DNA of 23,791 nt from Gammaproteobacteria bacterium (GTDB lineage: Bacteria > Pseudomonadota > Gammaproteobacteria > SZUA-21): positions 1 to 23,791 of the forward strand of contig QIKQ01000003.1 in NCBI GenBank assembly GCA_003233075.1, in the 5' to 3' direction. Shown here in pieces: positions 1 through 8,612 of this stretch; the first letter of the stretch is position 1, and every line of letters begins with the position of its first letter. The position numbers and the translations under genes are program-made. The notes beneath the pieces are model-generated. The model worked only from the letters and a program-made list of their open reading frames with translations. It had not been told where the DNA came from and searched no databases.

Positions 1-162
1 ACTATGTCGAGCGCTTGGACCGAGTGAAAACGAGTCATAGTATGCAATTGGGCCGTCGCAGTAGACGGGCTGTGAGAAATGCGGGCTAGAGGTTGCCTAA
101 AAGCAAAAAAACTATTACCAAGACTCTTTGCCCTTAAGCCAACATTGGCCGGAAGTAATCTT

Positions 163-210
163 ATGGAAGCTCTGAACAATTCGTCACTGAATTAATCAGA
201 GACTCCTTAT
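163..210. repeat. Imperfect inverted repeat, possible mobile-element end
   Basis: The left arm (163-182, containing GCTCTGAACAATTC) pairs imperfectly with the right arm (189-210, containing GAATTAATCAGAGACTCC) around the 6-base loop GTCACT. The outer GGAAG/CTCC ends also match. It lies about 70 bases beyond the stop codon of the TPR lipoprotein gene. It has no T-run on either strand, so it is not a standard intrinsic terminator. Confidence 0.5.
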
Positions 211-213
211 GAA

Positions 214-265
214 TTCTAATAGCACAAACGGGACAACCGTTGATGGCCTGAATACGCTATTAGAA
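214..265. repeat. Perfect 10-base inverted repeat with an inner hairpin
   Basis: TTCTAATAGC at 214-223 is the exact reverse complement of GCTATTAGAA at 256-265. Inside the loop, AACGG (227-231) and CCGTT (237-241) form a second 5-base stem, so the segment can fold as a two-tier structure. It starts 12 bases past the stop codon of the minus-strand TPR lipoprotein gene. It could shape the 3' end of that mRNA or belong to an inserted element; no poly-T tract follows. Confidence 0.5.
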
Positions 266-276
266 ATGTAGTTTAA

Positions 277-2679
277 CTAGTTAGATAATTTCGCCAAAGT
301 AGTTTTTGCTTCTTCTATGCCATTAAATTGCTGCTTAGAATTGACGGCTAACTCTAAATATTTTTTAGCCTGCGAAATATTTTTCTTTTTATAATAGGCC
401 ATTCCCAAATGATAGTTAACTTCTCCTACCTTAGGTAATTTCTTTGCGGCCTGCTCTAAAATCAATATCGCTTTATCTAACTGACCTGCCTTATATTTGA
501 CCCAACCAACAGTATCCAATAAATAGGGATTTTTAGTCTCTTCTAATTTAGCCACCAGTTTTAACGCTCTATCGATTTTAGATTTATCATTCGATAACAA
601 TAATGCGAGATTATTAGTAACTGCCATTTGTTTTGGGTTAATCACTAATAATTCTTCGTAGTATTTTATTGCCTCTGTATGTTTATTTTCTCGATGATAA
701 ATGGTCGCAAGCATAAATTTTAATCCTGCGCTTTTATTCGATAATTTAATTCCTTCTTTTAAAGTAGCAATAGCTTTGTCCGTATGCTTGAAAGCAATAT
801 AGTAACTGCTTAAATTATAATACGGCGAACTGCGTTTGGGATTAGTTTTAATAGATTTTTTTAAAGTTTCCTCAGCTTTGAGCGTTTCTTTATTTTTAAT
901 ATATAATTTGCCGAGCAGCGTAATGGCAGCGACATTACCTGGATTTTTTGCAATCACCTTATTAACCCGATCGATTGCAATATTTATTTTGCCCTGCTGT
1001 ACGTATAAAGCTGCAAGAGCGGCTACTGGTTTAAATGATTTAGGCTCTTTATTGTGAGCTATTTCAAATTGCTGTAGTGCCTCACTTGTTTTCTTTTGTG
1101 ACTGCAAAATAAGGCCATAAAAATACTCGCCAATTCCACTTTTTGGATAATAGGCAATTAATTTATTGGCAGTCCGTGTCGCTGCTTCAATATCCTTATT
1201 TCTCGCTTGAATCTCAAACAATGAACGAAGAGCAATATAATGTTTAGGAGAAAGTTTTAATACAGCCTCAAATTGCTCTTTAGCTGAGTCGTAATTCTTG
1301 TCTTTTATGTATAAACGCGCAAGAAGAGTTACTGCTTGCAAATCTTTTGGGTTTTTCTTAAGCACTTTTCTTAGTGTTTCTTTTGCCAAAGCATCATTTT
1401 TATTTAAGGAAAACGCGACTGCCAAATATTTACGAATTCTAGCTGAGTTTGGTGCGCGACCCAAAATTGACTGATAATTTGAGATGGCTGTATTATAGTC
1501 GCCGTCTCGCATTGATAAGTGAGCTTTCAAAAATTGAGCCTCAGACTCATTTTTATTTTTATCTAACACTTTAGCAATTAATTTTTTTGCCTCTTTCAAC
1601 TTATTTTGGGATAGTAATAGTTTGGCGTATCCAATTCTAGCTTTAACGCCAATAGGATTACTTGTATTGTCTGAAATTAAGGCTTCAAAAATGACAGTCG
1701 CGTCTTTGTATTTTTTCAGTGTCGCTAAAAACACAGCTTTTTGCAACAATAGCTCACTGTTCTTTGCATCTTGACTCAAAAATTCATTAAGTTGCTTTAA
1801 TGCTATTTCCTTTCCATAGAGCTTAATTAAAAAATTGACATACTTGCTTTTTAGCTCAGAATTTGTATCTTCAATTTTTACTAAGCGCCTATAGACCTCA
1901 TTTGCCTTATCTTTTTGTTTAGTTAATAAATACAAACGAATCAAGTCTGCATAATAAGCTGGTTTATTAGGAAATTTTTCTACAAGTCTTTTTAGCATAT
2001 TAATAGCAGCATTGGTGTTCTTTTGCTGAAGGTAGACCCGAATTAATAAGCCAGAATAAGCAACGCTATCCGCCTGTTTTTTAATTGCAGCTTCAAGAAA
2101 CTTAATAACCTCAGCTATTTTCTTTTGACGAACAAGAATAATAACCTTAGTTTCTACTGCAAAATAATTTTCGGGATCACTCTGAATCGCTAAACCGACA
2201 TTTTTTTCTGCACTATTAATATCGTCACTAAAAATATTAATCCTAGCTCTAATGGCAAGCGCAAGTGTGTGACTCTTATTAACTGCTAGTATTTCTTGTA
2301 CTAGTTTTTTCGCTTCTTCAAGAAGCTTCTTTGATTTATTAGAAGAAAATGCAAGAACATAAATTCGTGCAATTTGAGCTTTCGCAACTACATTTTTTTT
2401 GTCCAGGCTAAGGACTGCTTTATATTGCGCCAAAGCTGCTCGTATTCGACCCGACTTACTCTCAATTGTAGCGAGTAGCAACCTAGCTTTTGCATTTTTT
2501 GGTTGAATTTGTATGGCATTTTTTACTTCAATTTTTGCTTTTGCATAATTTTTTGCCGCAAGAAAATCATTTGCTTTTTTAATATGTTTAGCGCTTCTTT
2601 CTTCAGCGCCACCACAAGCAATTAAAAATAGTAAAACTAATACTATACTTATTGATTGGACTAATCGGTTAATGTACAT
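277..2679 (-). CDS. prsT: PEP-CTERM/exosortase-system TPR-repeat lipoprotein (PrsT type)
   Basis: An 800-residue secreted lipoprotein made almost wholly of tetratricopeptide repeats. Residues 1-22 are a lipoprotein signal: a positive start, a hydrophobic core and the lipobox LIAC with Cys22 as the expected acylated residue. The rest reads as about twenty 34-residue helical repeats (recurring A-x-x-x-Y/F and NP/DP turns) up to the C-terminus. Proteins of this architecture and size next to an exosortase are the PrsT family, believed to be a periplasmic scaffold in exosortase-linked exopolysaccharide systems; that role is known of the family, not shown here. The ATG start is supported by a strong GGGGGAG ribosome-binding site just upstream. 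It is the last gene of the minus-strand block, separated by 177 bases from the WecA-like gene, so it may have its own promoter. The exact subfamily is less certain than the TPR-lipoprotein call. Confidence 0.82.
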   Translation of the reverse strand: MYINRLVQSISIVLVLLFLIACGGAEERSAKHIKKANDFLAAKNYAKAKIEVKNAIQIQPKNAKARLLLATIESKSGRIRAALAQYKAVLSLDKKNVVAKAQIARIYVLAFSSNKSKKLLEEAKKLVQEILAVNKSHTLALAIRARINIFSDDINSAEKNVGLAIQSDPENYFAVETKVIILVRQKKIAEVIKFLEAAIKKQADSVAYSGLLIRVYLQQKNTNAAINMLKRLVEKFPNKPAYYADLIRLYLLTKQKDKANEVYRRLVKIEDTNSELKSKYVNFLIKLYGKEIALKQLNEFLSQDAKNSELLLQKAVFLATLKKYKDATVIFEALISDNTSNPIGVKARIGYAKLLLSQNKLKEAKKLIAKVLDKNKNESEAQFLKAHLSMRDGDYNTAISNYQSILGRAPNSARIRKYLAVAFSLNKNDALAKETLRKVLKKNPKDLQAVTLLARLYIKDKNYDSAKEQFEAVLKLSPKHYIALRSLFEIQARNKDIEAATRTANKLIAYYPKSGIGEYFYGLILQSQKKTSEALQQFEIAHNKEPKSFKPVAALAALYVQQGKINIAIDRVNKVIAKNPGNVAAITLLGKLYIKNKETLKAEETLKKSIKTNPKRSSPYYNLSSYYIAFKHTDKAIATLKEGIKLSNKSAGLKFMLATIYHRENKHTEAIKYYEELLVINPKQMAVTNNLALLLSNDKSKIDRALKLVAKLEETKNPYLLDTVGWVKYKAGQLDKAILILEQAAKKLPKVGEVNYHLGMAYYKKKNISQAKKYLELAVNSKQQFNGIEEAKTTLAKLSN

Positions 2680-2781
2680 CAGGTCTCCCCCAGTAATTTT
2701 ATTTTATAAGTATTTCTTAAACTATGTAGACCATTCGATACTGCGTAATAGCTATGCGATAAAAAACAATTTATCACTAAG

Positions 2782-2794
2782 TTAGCGTCGCTAA
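2782..2794. promoter_or_regulatory. 13-base palindrome, possible operator upstream of the TPR lipoprotein gene
   Basis: TTAGCG-T-CGCTAA is a perfect palindrome with a one-base centre, about 100 bases upstream of the TPR lipoprotein start and about 60 bases past the end of the WecA-like gene. Its size and symmetry suit a dimeric regulator. No convincing -35/-10 pair could be fixed beside it, so the regulatory reading is inference. Confidence 0.25.
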
Positions 2795-2856
2795 TATAGA
2801 TCTACACCTAAAAAATATGTATTCATTTATTTGACAATTTTAATCGCCACAGTATT

Positions 2857-4506
2857 TTATAAACTCAATAAGCCAATCGTCACCATTAACACTAAAATTG
2901 CGAAACGAAGATATTTAATCGACTTTGCAAGTGTGGCAAAAATAAGCTCTACACCGTAAAAAATAATGACCATCTTAACGGCAAACTCGCCAAAATTAAA
3001 CTTATGAATTTCACCCACTTCTTCTCCGGAAATTGCTGCTATATTTGGTACCGTTATAATGACAAAAACGATAAGAAAATCCAAAGGCGTAACTGAAAAA
3101 TTACCATATTTTGCTAATTTTACACCAATCACTACCGTTACTGCAATGAACACAATAAAATAGTTAACTATTTCAATGATATATGTTTGATCATTCGCAA
3201 TACTTTCAAATGCGAAAATTGCGAATATGCCCAGAAAGTAGAAACATATGCGCTCAAACAATCCTTCGCCCAAAATTTTGAAAAAATGCTGAAATACTAA
3301 ACCAATACTTAACACTAATGCGCTTGCTCCGAGGAAATAGGGTATTGATGGAACAACAAATAACGCCAAAATAACTAACAAAATTATGGATGCAGTAATG
3401 ATATAAACTGGCAGCACATTTAAAAAATAGCTTGACCTTATATGCTTAATTTTGCGCTGTAAATAGTGAGTTCGATTACCGAAGGTTTTTGGGATTTGCC
3501 AATGCCATTTCGAGGATATTTTAAATGACATTAAGGATGTTATACAAAAAGCCAAATATAAGAAAACTAATGCTAGATCGGATTCATAGCGCCCTAAGTA
3601 AGCAATCGAAATAAAAATCGCTTGGAAAAAATAAATAATAAAAACCGCTTCATAATGATCAAACCCGGTCTCAAGCAATTTATGATGCAAATGATTATTA
3701 TCAGGTGAAAATAAGGATTTTTTTTCCGAAAATCGATGTGCCATGACTGAAAGAGTATCAATGATTGGCAATCCAAGAATAAAAAATACAATCGCCGGAC
3801 TAACCGCAGTATTAGTTTGTTGTGTTAATAAAATTGCCAGGCATCCTAAAATAAAACCTAAATATTGACTGCCACTATCACCCATAAAAATAGTTGCGGG
3901 ATGGGTATTAAAACGCAAAAATCCAAGTACGCCTCCCATAACAGCAAGTGTTACTATAATAGTCGAGTCACCTTCAGATAAAAAAGCAATAACAGCGATC
4001 ACACCAAAACTCAATAAACTTGTGCCTCCAGCCAAACCATCCAAACCATCAACCAAATTAATTGCATTTGTAATTGCAAGTAAACAGACTATGGTTAACG
4101 GATACGCGATCCAATTAGATATCATCTCACTTTCATACAAGGGAATTTTTGTTACTACTATATCTCCATAGAAAACGACAACGGCAATTGCAAGTAACTG
4201 CCCTAGAAATTTAGTTTTGAAATTTAGAGTTTTTAAGTCATCCCAAATACCAAACCCCAGCAAAATAATAGAACTAAGCACAAAGCTTAAAATGGTTTCA
4301 TCAAATGGCCTAGCCCACATAATAATAGGGATTAAAGAGCCAATAATTATTGCGATCCCACCTAGTCTAGGTATGGCAGCCGTGTGGATTTTTCTAGGAT
4401 CGTCTGGGCTATCATATAATTTATATTTTGCAGCGACGCGCATAAGCAAAGGTATAAGCAACATACTCAAAAATAATGCTAATATAAATGTATAAAGAAA
4501 ATTCAC
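2857..4506 (-). CDS. wecA: MraY/WecA-family undecaprenyl-phosphate sugar-1-phosphate transferase with long C-terminal membrane extension
   Basis: A polytopic inner-membrane enzyme expected to start glycan assembly by moving an N-acetylhexosamine-1-phosphate from UDP-sugar to undecaprenyl phosphate on the cytoplasmic side. Family signatures are all present: DDPRKIH (35-41), the DD pair at 89-90, NAINLVDGLDGLAGG (147-161), FMGDSGS (207-213) and the HLHH motif (272-275). The conserved core ends near residue 330. Typical members are about 340-360 residues; here about 190 more follow, with roughly five or six hydrophobic segments (360-549), a region I do not recognise. With WecB, WecC and a WecG-like enzyme in the same operon, GlcNAc-1-P is the likely substrate. 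The start is GTG; a weak AGGA lies about 14 bases upstream. A 62-base gap separates it from wecB. Confidence 0.85.
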   Translation of the reverse strand: MNFLYTFILALFLSMLLIPLLMRVAAKYKLYDSPDDPRKIHTAAIPRLGGIAIIIGSLIPIIMWARPFDETILSFVLSSIILLGFGIWDDLKTLNFKTKFLGQLLAIAVVVFYGDIVVTKIPLYESEMISNWIAYPLTIVCLLAITNAINLVDGLDGLAGGTSLLSFGVIAVIAFLSEGDSTIIVTLAVMGGVLGFLRFNTHPATIFMGDSGSQYLGFILGCLAILLTQQTNTAVSPAIVFFILGLPIIDTLSVMAHRFSEKKSLFSPDNNHLHHKLLETGFDHYEAVFIIYFFQAIFISIAYLGRYESDLALVFLYLAFCITSLMSFKISSKWHWQIPKTFGNRTHYLQRKIKHIRSSYFLNVLPVYIITASIILLVILALFVVPSIPYFLGASALVLSIGLVFQHFFKILGEGLFERICFYFLGIFAIFAFESIANDQTYIIEIVNYFIVFIAVTVVIGVKLAKYGNFSVTPLDFLIVFVIITVPNIAAISGEEVGEIHKFNFGEFAVKMVIIFYGVELIFATLAKSIKYLRFAILVLMVTIGLLSL

Positions 4507-4568
4507 TAGATTTACTCTGTTCCTAATATGGATTTAAATTTTAAATGTGCACCGAATGAACTTTAATC

Positions 4569-5714
4569 TTATGTAAAGCTTCCGGTCAGCAATATATCAA
4601 CAATTCGATCCGCTGCTTTGCCGTCCCCATAAGGGTTAAGCGCTGTAGACATTGAATTATAAATTTTATCATTAAGTAATACTTGCTCAATGTTATCTAC
4701 AATTTGTTTTGTGTCCGTCCCGACCAATCGTACAGTTCCTGCATCCAACGCTTCAGGGCGTTCTGTTACATCGCGCATGACCAATACTGGTTTACCCAAT
4801 GACGGTGCCTCTTCTTGAATTCCACCCGAGTCAGTTAATACAAGGTCTGATTGATCCATTAACCAAACAAAGGGTTCATAACTCAGTGGCTCAATGAGAT
4901 GAATATTCTTAATTCCCGATAATGTGTCTTTCACTGGTTGTTGAACGTTCGGGTTCAAATGAACTGGATAGACTAAATCCCAATCTGAATGAGCTAGTGC
5001 CAATTGCTTAATTGCTGTGCATAAGTCGATAAATCCCTGGCCAAAATTTTCACGTCGATGTCCAGTTATCAGTATTAATTTTCTTGATGAATTAATAATT
5101 GCATCGAACAGCGAAGAACCAAAAATATCTTCCCAATATTCATCTTTTTTTATTCCTAGTTTTTCTCTAGTCATCAATAAACTATCAATTACAGTGTTTC
5201 CTGTCACCCATATTTTATCTGGAGAAACATTTTCAGCTAATAAACTTTTTTCTGCTGTTTTGGTTGGTGCGAAATGATATTGTGCTAAGCGGCCTACTAA
5301 AGAACGATTTGCTTCTTCAGGGAAAGGAGCTCGCATATTACCTGTGCGCAAACCTGCTTCGACATGGCCAACAGGCACATCCAAATAGAATGCAGCTAAG
5401 GCTGCCGCAAAACAACTCGTTGTATCACCGTGCACTAAAACCACATCGGGCTTAGCTTTCCTTATTACATCGCCAACACCATTCAATACCTTTGTCGTAA
5501 TATCAAATAAATCTTGGCCAGGTGACATTAAGTCTAGATCGAAGTCCGGACGTATTTGAAATAAGTCCAATACCGAATCCAGCATTTCCCGATGTTGAGC
5601 AGTCACACATATTTTTGATTCAATTTTTTCGTTTTGGGCAAGTTTTAATACGACTGGTGCCATCTTAATTGCTTCTGGTCTTGTACCAAAAACACTTAAT
5701 ATTTTTTTTGTCAC
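4569..5714 (-). CDS. wecB: UDP-N-acetylglucosamine 2-epimerase (non-hydrolysing)
   Basis: A cytoplasmic enzyme that converts UDP-GlcNAc to UDP-ManNAc. The 381-residue length is normal for the family. Diagnostic sequence runs from the N-terminal GTRPEAIKMAP (10-20) through HGDTTS (95-100), HVEAGLRTG (117-125), FPEE (131-134), TGHRREN (217-223) and TDSGGIQEE (294-302), which include the acidic and His residues needed for epimerisation. The start is a GTG that overlaps the wecC stop codon by four bases (GTGA), so the two are translationally coupled. Its product is the substrate of the adjacent WecC. Confidence 0.95.
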   Translation of the reverse strand: MTKKILSVFGTRPEAIKMAPVVLKLAQNEKIESKICVTAQHREMLDSVLDLFQIRPDFDLDLMSPGQDLFDITTKVLNGVGDVIRKAKPDVVLVHGDTTSCFAAALAAFYLDVPVGHVEAGLRTGNMRAPFPEEANRSLVGRLAQYHFAPTKTAEKSLLAENVSPDKIWVTGNTVIDSLLMTREKLGIKKDEYWEDIFGSSLFDAIINSSRKLILITGHRRENFGQGFIDLCTAIKQLALAHSDWDLVYPVHLNPNVQQPVKDTLSGIKNIHLIEPLSYEPFVWLMDQSDLVLTDSGGIQEEAPSLGKPVLVMRDVTERPEALDAGTVRLVGTDTKQIVDNIEQVLLNDKIYNSMSTALNPYGDGKAADRIVDILLTGSFT

Positions 5715-6919
5715 GAAATAACGCCGCGTATATCAATTAATATTTTTTCTTTTAAATCTGCGGCGGAAAGTTTTTTATATTCCTTGTGATCAACTAATAG
5801 CAAAATTATGTCAGCCTTCGCTATTACCTCATCATGATTTACCAGCTCGAAATCGTCAGAGCTTTCAAGATTCGGTTCACTAACCAAAAGCGTGCCGACA
5901 TTTCTTTTTTTCAATTCCCTCACAATATCTAATGAAGGAGACTCACGTAAGTCATCAATATCTGCTTTAAAAGCTAAACCCAAGCATCCAATGACTGGGT
6001 TTTTAAACCGTGCTGCCGTGCTCACTACTTTATTAATGACCCATCCAGGTTTGGAATCATTGACTAATCGCGCGGTACAAATAAGTTTTGCTAAATCAGG
6101 AGAGCGAGCAACAATAAACCAAGGATCGACTGCTATACAGTGGCCACCCACCCCTGGGCCGGGTTGTAATATATTAACCCGAGGATGCCGATTGGCAAGT
6201 TCAATCAGCTTGAATACATTAATATCTTCTTTATCACATATTAATGAAAGCTCATTGGCAAATGCAATATTGACATCTCGAAATGAATTTTCAGTTAATT
6301 TCGCCATCTCCGCTGTTTTCGCGTCAGTCGCCAGCACCTCACCTTGAACAAAAGTTTCATAAAACTCAACTGCAGCTTTTGTCGATTCCGTATTAATGCC
6401 ACCCACAATACGATCGTTTTGTACTAACTCAATCAAAATGCGACCGGGCAAAACACGTTCTGGGCAATGCGCAACAAAAACGTCTTTATCAACATCATGG
6501 CCGCAATCTCTTAGAATCTTTGCAACCACTTCTTCAGTAGTCCCGACTGGACTAGTTGATTCTAGAATAACTATATTGCCTGGTTTAACAAAGGGCGCAA
6601 TTGCTTTGCTAGCTTGCTCGACATAACTAATATCTGGCTTATTATCTTCTAACAAAGGTGTGGGCACAGCTATTATAAATATATCAGCCTCAACTGGTTC
6701 AAGACCCGCTTTTAAATTTCCTGATTGCACCGCAGATTTAACCAAAACATCTAAATCTGGTTCAGTTATATGAATTAAACCTTGATTAATAGTGTCCACT
6801 ACGTTTTGACGAGTATCGACACCAAACACTTTATATCCCTTAGTCCCTAGTAAGGACGCGGTAGGCAAACCAATATAACCTAAGCCAATAACGCAAATAT
6901 TACTATATTTTTTCTTCAT
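5711..6919 (-). CDS. wecC: UDP-N-acetyl-D-mannosamine dehydrogenase
   Basis: A cytoplasmic NAD-dependent enzyme that oxidises UDP-ManNAc twice to UDP-N-acetylmannosaminuronic acid. The N-terminal Rossmann motif is GLGYIG (12-17), the middle domain carries KLTENSFRDVNIAFANE (207-223), and the catalytic cysteine is Cys261 in GPGVGGHCIAVDPWF. The 402-residue length is slightly short of the E. coli enzyme (about 420). Coupling to wecB and the nearby WecG-like gene favour the ManNAc substrate over other UDP-sugar dehydrogenases, but WbpA-type (UDP-GlcNAc) or UDP-Glc specificity cannot be excluded by eye. The ATG start follows GGAG and AGGG sequences within about 25 bases. Confidence 0.92.
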   Translation of the reverse strand: MKKKYSNICVIGLGYIGLPTASLLGTKGYKVFGVDTRQNVVDTINQGLIHITEPDLDVLVKSAVQSGNLKAGLEPVEADIFIIAVPTPLLEDNKPDISYVEQASKAIAPFVKPGNIVILESTSPVGTTEEVVAKILRDCGHDVDKDVFVAHCPERVLPGRILIELVQNDRIVGGINTESTKAAVEFYETFVQGEVLATDAKTAEMAKLTENSFRDVNIAFANELSLICDKEDINVFKLIELANRHPRVNILQPGPGVGGHCIAVDPWFIVARSPDLAKLICTARLVNDSKPGWVINKVVSTAARFKNPVIGCLGLAFKADIDDLRESPSLDIVRELKKRNVGTLLVSEPNLESSDDFELVNHDEVIAKADIILLLVDHKEYKKLSAADLKEKILIDIRGVIS

Positions 6920-6997
6920 AAAACTAAACCCTAAAGATCTCCATTCGTTTTTCTTGTTACGTCCATTTAAAATAATTCCTTTTTACATTAATACATT

Positions 6998-8572
6998 CTA
7001 ATTTGGCACATACTCTGATATTGACTCTAAGGCTTTCTCGGCAAATCCTTGTAGGCGCTTATCTCCATCTTCGATGGTTTCTGATTTTTTAACTAAAGTC
7101 GTCAGTCGAATCAAAGCTCCATCGGTTCGGTTTGACACTAAAGAATCCCAGAAAATATACCATTTTACTAAATATTCATTTGTCACAATTCGGCTACGCT
7201 GTTTAAACCAATAATATACTAATTGCGTTAACTCACCGCGCTTAATGACTACACGATTGACTTGAATCGGCTTTATTTTATTTGACTTAAAATCTATGGT
7301 GCGTGTTGTTAAACCAGCAATTTGCCAACCACCTCCCGGCATACAAGATCGAGGTGAATGTGCCGACTTACCTGCTTTTTGAGAATTATACCAAGCAATA
7401 TAAAAATTTATTGCTTTGCCTTCTTTACTCACGTAATTAGACATAATATAGTCATCGACTTTTAACGATTCTAATACGTTGGCACTTAATTTTGTCTTTT
7501 TACCTTGCCACTTGCCAATCGTATCTGCGAAATTGTAAAAAGTTTTTCTTGGTAATTCTTGAACTTTCCTGTTCTCCATTAATTGCATTGTGATTGCAAC
7601 TGCAATGGTAATTCCAATCACGCTAATAAATGGCTTTGACTCTCGTAATTTCTTAAAACCACCGGTACTTTTAATATCCGTTTGCGGAATAGCAAAAACG
7701 TCCCTTAGAGTCTTTCTCGGTTTGCCAATTCTCGCTAATAAAGCCATTTCGGCTAATAAAATAATCACTGCCACACCAAAAATTACTAAACCTTCAAACT
7801 CGTGTAAAAAGCCATCTGCATGCGAAATGCCCCAATGCTCAACTAATACTCCAGTAACACCAATGCGAAAACTATTCATAAAAATAGTAATCGGAATAGT
7901 CGACAAAAATATAAAAATCCGCTTCCACAGCTTGTCGTTATACAAATAGGCGCAAATAAAGCCAATGCTAATTAGCGAAAACAAGTACTTCAAACCACTA
8001 CAAGCCTCTACCACTTGCAATTTATAGGTACCTAAGTCGATTACATTGCCTTCGAGAAAAACACTAATTCCAAATAGTCGAATAACGGCAACCCCAATTT
8101 GCGATGAAATTAGTTGCAACTGCTGTGAAAGTCCTTGATACAAAAAATCGGGAAAAGGGATCATTAATACTAGAAATAATAATGGTACTAACATGATTCT
8201 AAATGCTTTCATGCCAAGCAGAGAAATAATTAAACCATACAAACTAATCAAAAAAGCATATTGGACAATAATATATATTGCGCTAAGCTGCCCTAGTAAA
8301 AATATTAAACTGCCTAGGCCTAAGACTGCTACTCCAATCCAAGAGCCTTTTAAATCCAACGCGCCCAACTCATCGCGCCTTTGCCAAATCAGGTAAAACG
8401 ATATAGCAGGAATAAAGTAGCCATGCCCAAATTCAGGAGAATCCCAATCATCAAGCATAAACAATAATGCATCTCGATACATGAATAGAACTAGCGCTAC
8501 TGTTGCTACGATCAGTAATATCAATCTATTTCTTGCATTTAAAAATGACGATTCTAATTCGGCATTATTCAT
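6998..8572 (-). CDS. Exosortase fused to an EpsI domain (XrtD-like)
   Basis: A membrane cysteine transpeptidase-like enzyme that would recognise C-terminal CTERM signals on exported proteins, cut them and probably attach them to a glycan or lipid. Residues 15-285 are a polytopic exosortase domain with an HGY motif (50-52) and the expected catalytic set: Cys191 in VVEACSGLKY, Arg236 in MNSFRIG and His257 in GFLHEFEG. Residues about 310-330 are another membrane segment, and 345-520 form an EpsI/DUF3485 domain with the hallmark HSPRSCMPGGGW (405-416). From memory, the STIPIT...NSFRIG wording and EpsI fusion are nearer the XrtD-type subclass than classical XrtA. The ATG start has a good GGGGA site a few bases upstream. 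A palindromic element separates it from the upstream wecG-like gene. No CTERM substrate is visible in this window. Confidence 0.88.
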   Translation of the reverse strand: MNNAELESSFLNARNRLILLIVATVALVLFMYRDALLFMLDDWDSPEFGHGYFIPAISFYLIWQRRDELGALDLKGSWIGVAVLGLGSLIFLLGQLSAIYIIVQYAFLISLYGLIISLLGMKAFRIMLVPLLFLVLMIPFPDFLYQGLSQQLQLISSQIGVAVIRLFGISVFLEGNVIDLGTYKLQVVEACSGLKYLFSLISIGFICAYLYNDKLWKRIFIFLSTIPITIFMNSFRIGVTGVLVEHWGISHADGFLHEFEGLVIFGVAVIILLAEMALLARIGKPRKTLRDVFAIPQTDIKSTGGFKKLRESKPFISVIGITIAVAITMQLMENRKVQELPRKTFYNFADTIGKWQGKKTKLSANVLESLKVDDYIMSNYVSKEGKAINFYIAWYNSQKAGKSAHSPRSCMPGGGWQIAGLTTRTIDFKSNKIKPIQVNRVVIKRGELTQLVYYWFKQRSRIVTNEYLVKWYIFWDSLVSNRTDGALIRLTTLVKKSETIEDGDKRLQGFAEKALESISEYVPN

Positions 8573-8612
8573 CTAATTCCCCATTCGCTATTTACTCTTA
8601 TCACAAGATTTG

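Larger units (their letters stand above)
1..276. other. Left-edge region with nested palindromes, no complete gene
   Basis: I see no complete gene here. A plus-strand reading frame is open from the window edge (base 3) to a TAG at 87-89; its 28 residues are rich in Arg and Lys (for example QLGRRSRRAVRNAG) and could be the tail of a gene cut by the edge, such as a transposase, but I do not recognise it. Bases 163-210 form an imperfect inverted repeat and 214-265 a perfect 10-base one (TTCTAATAGC / GCTATTAGAA). A 20-codon plus-strand ORF (209-271, starting MNSNSTNGTT) spans the second palindrome. The GGAAGCTCTGAACAA stretch at 165-179 resembles, from memory only, ends of IS5-type elements. A relic of a mobile element is the most natural reading, at low confidence. 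Confidence 0.4.

Noticed and set aside
85..104. TAGAGGTTGCCTAAAAG looks like an end of the 8613-8761 palindrome (TAGAGGTGCCCTAAA)
   Set aside because: The match is about 13 bases and the flanking sequence does not continue it, so chance similarity is as likely as a second copy.
836..1057. Plus-strand 73-codon ORF inside the TPR lipoprotein gene
   Set aside because: It lies fully antisense to a clear repeat protein, has no recognisable motif and no good ribosome-binding site.
5892..6347. Plus-strand 151-codon ORF antisense to wecC
   Set aside because: Its length follows from codon bias of the conserved dehydrogenase gene on the other strand; no family features are visible.
7002..7020. TTGGCACATACTCTGAT as a sigma54-type promoter on the plus strand
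   Set aside because: The -24 like TGGCAC is present but the -12 GC element is missing, it lies inside the exosortase coding end, and no plus-strand gene follows.
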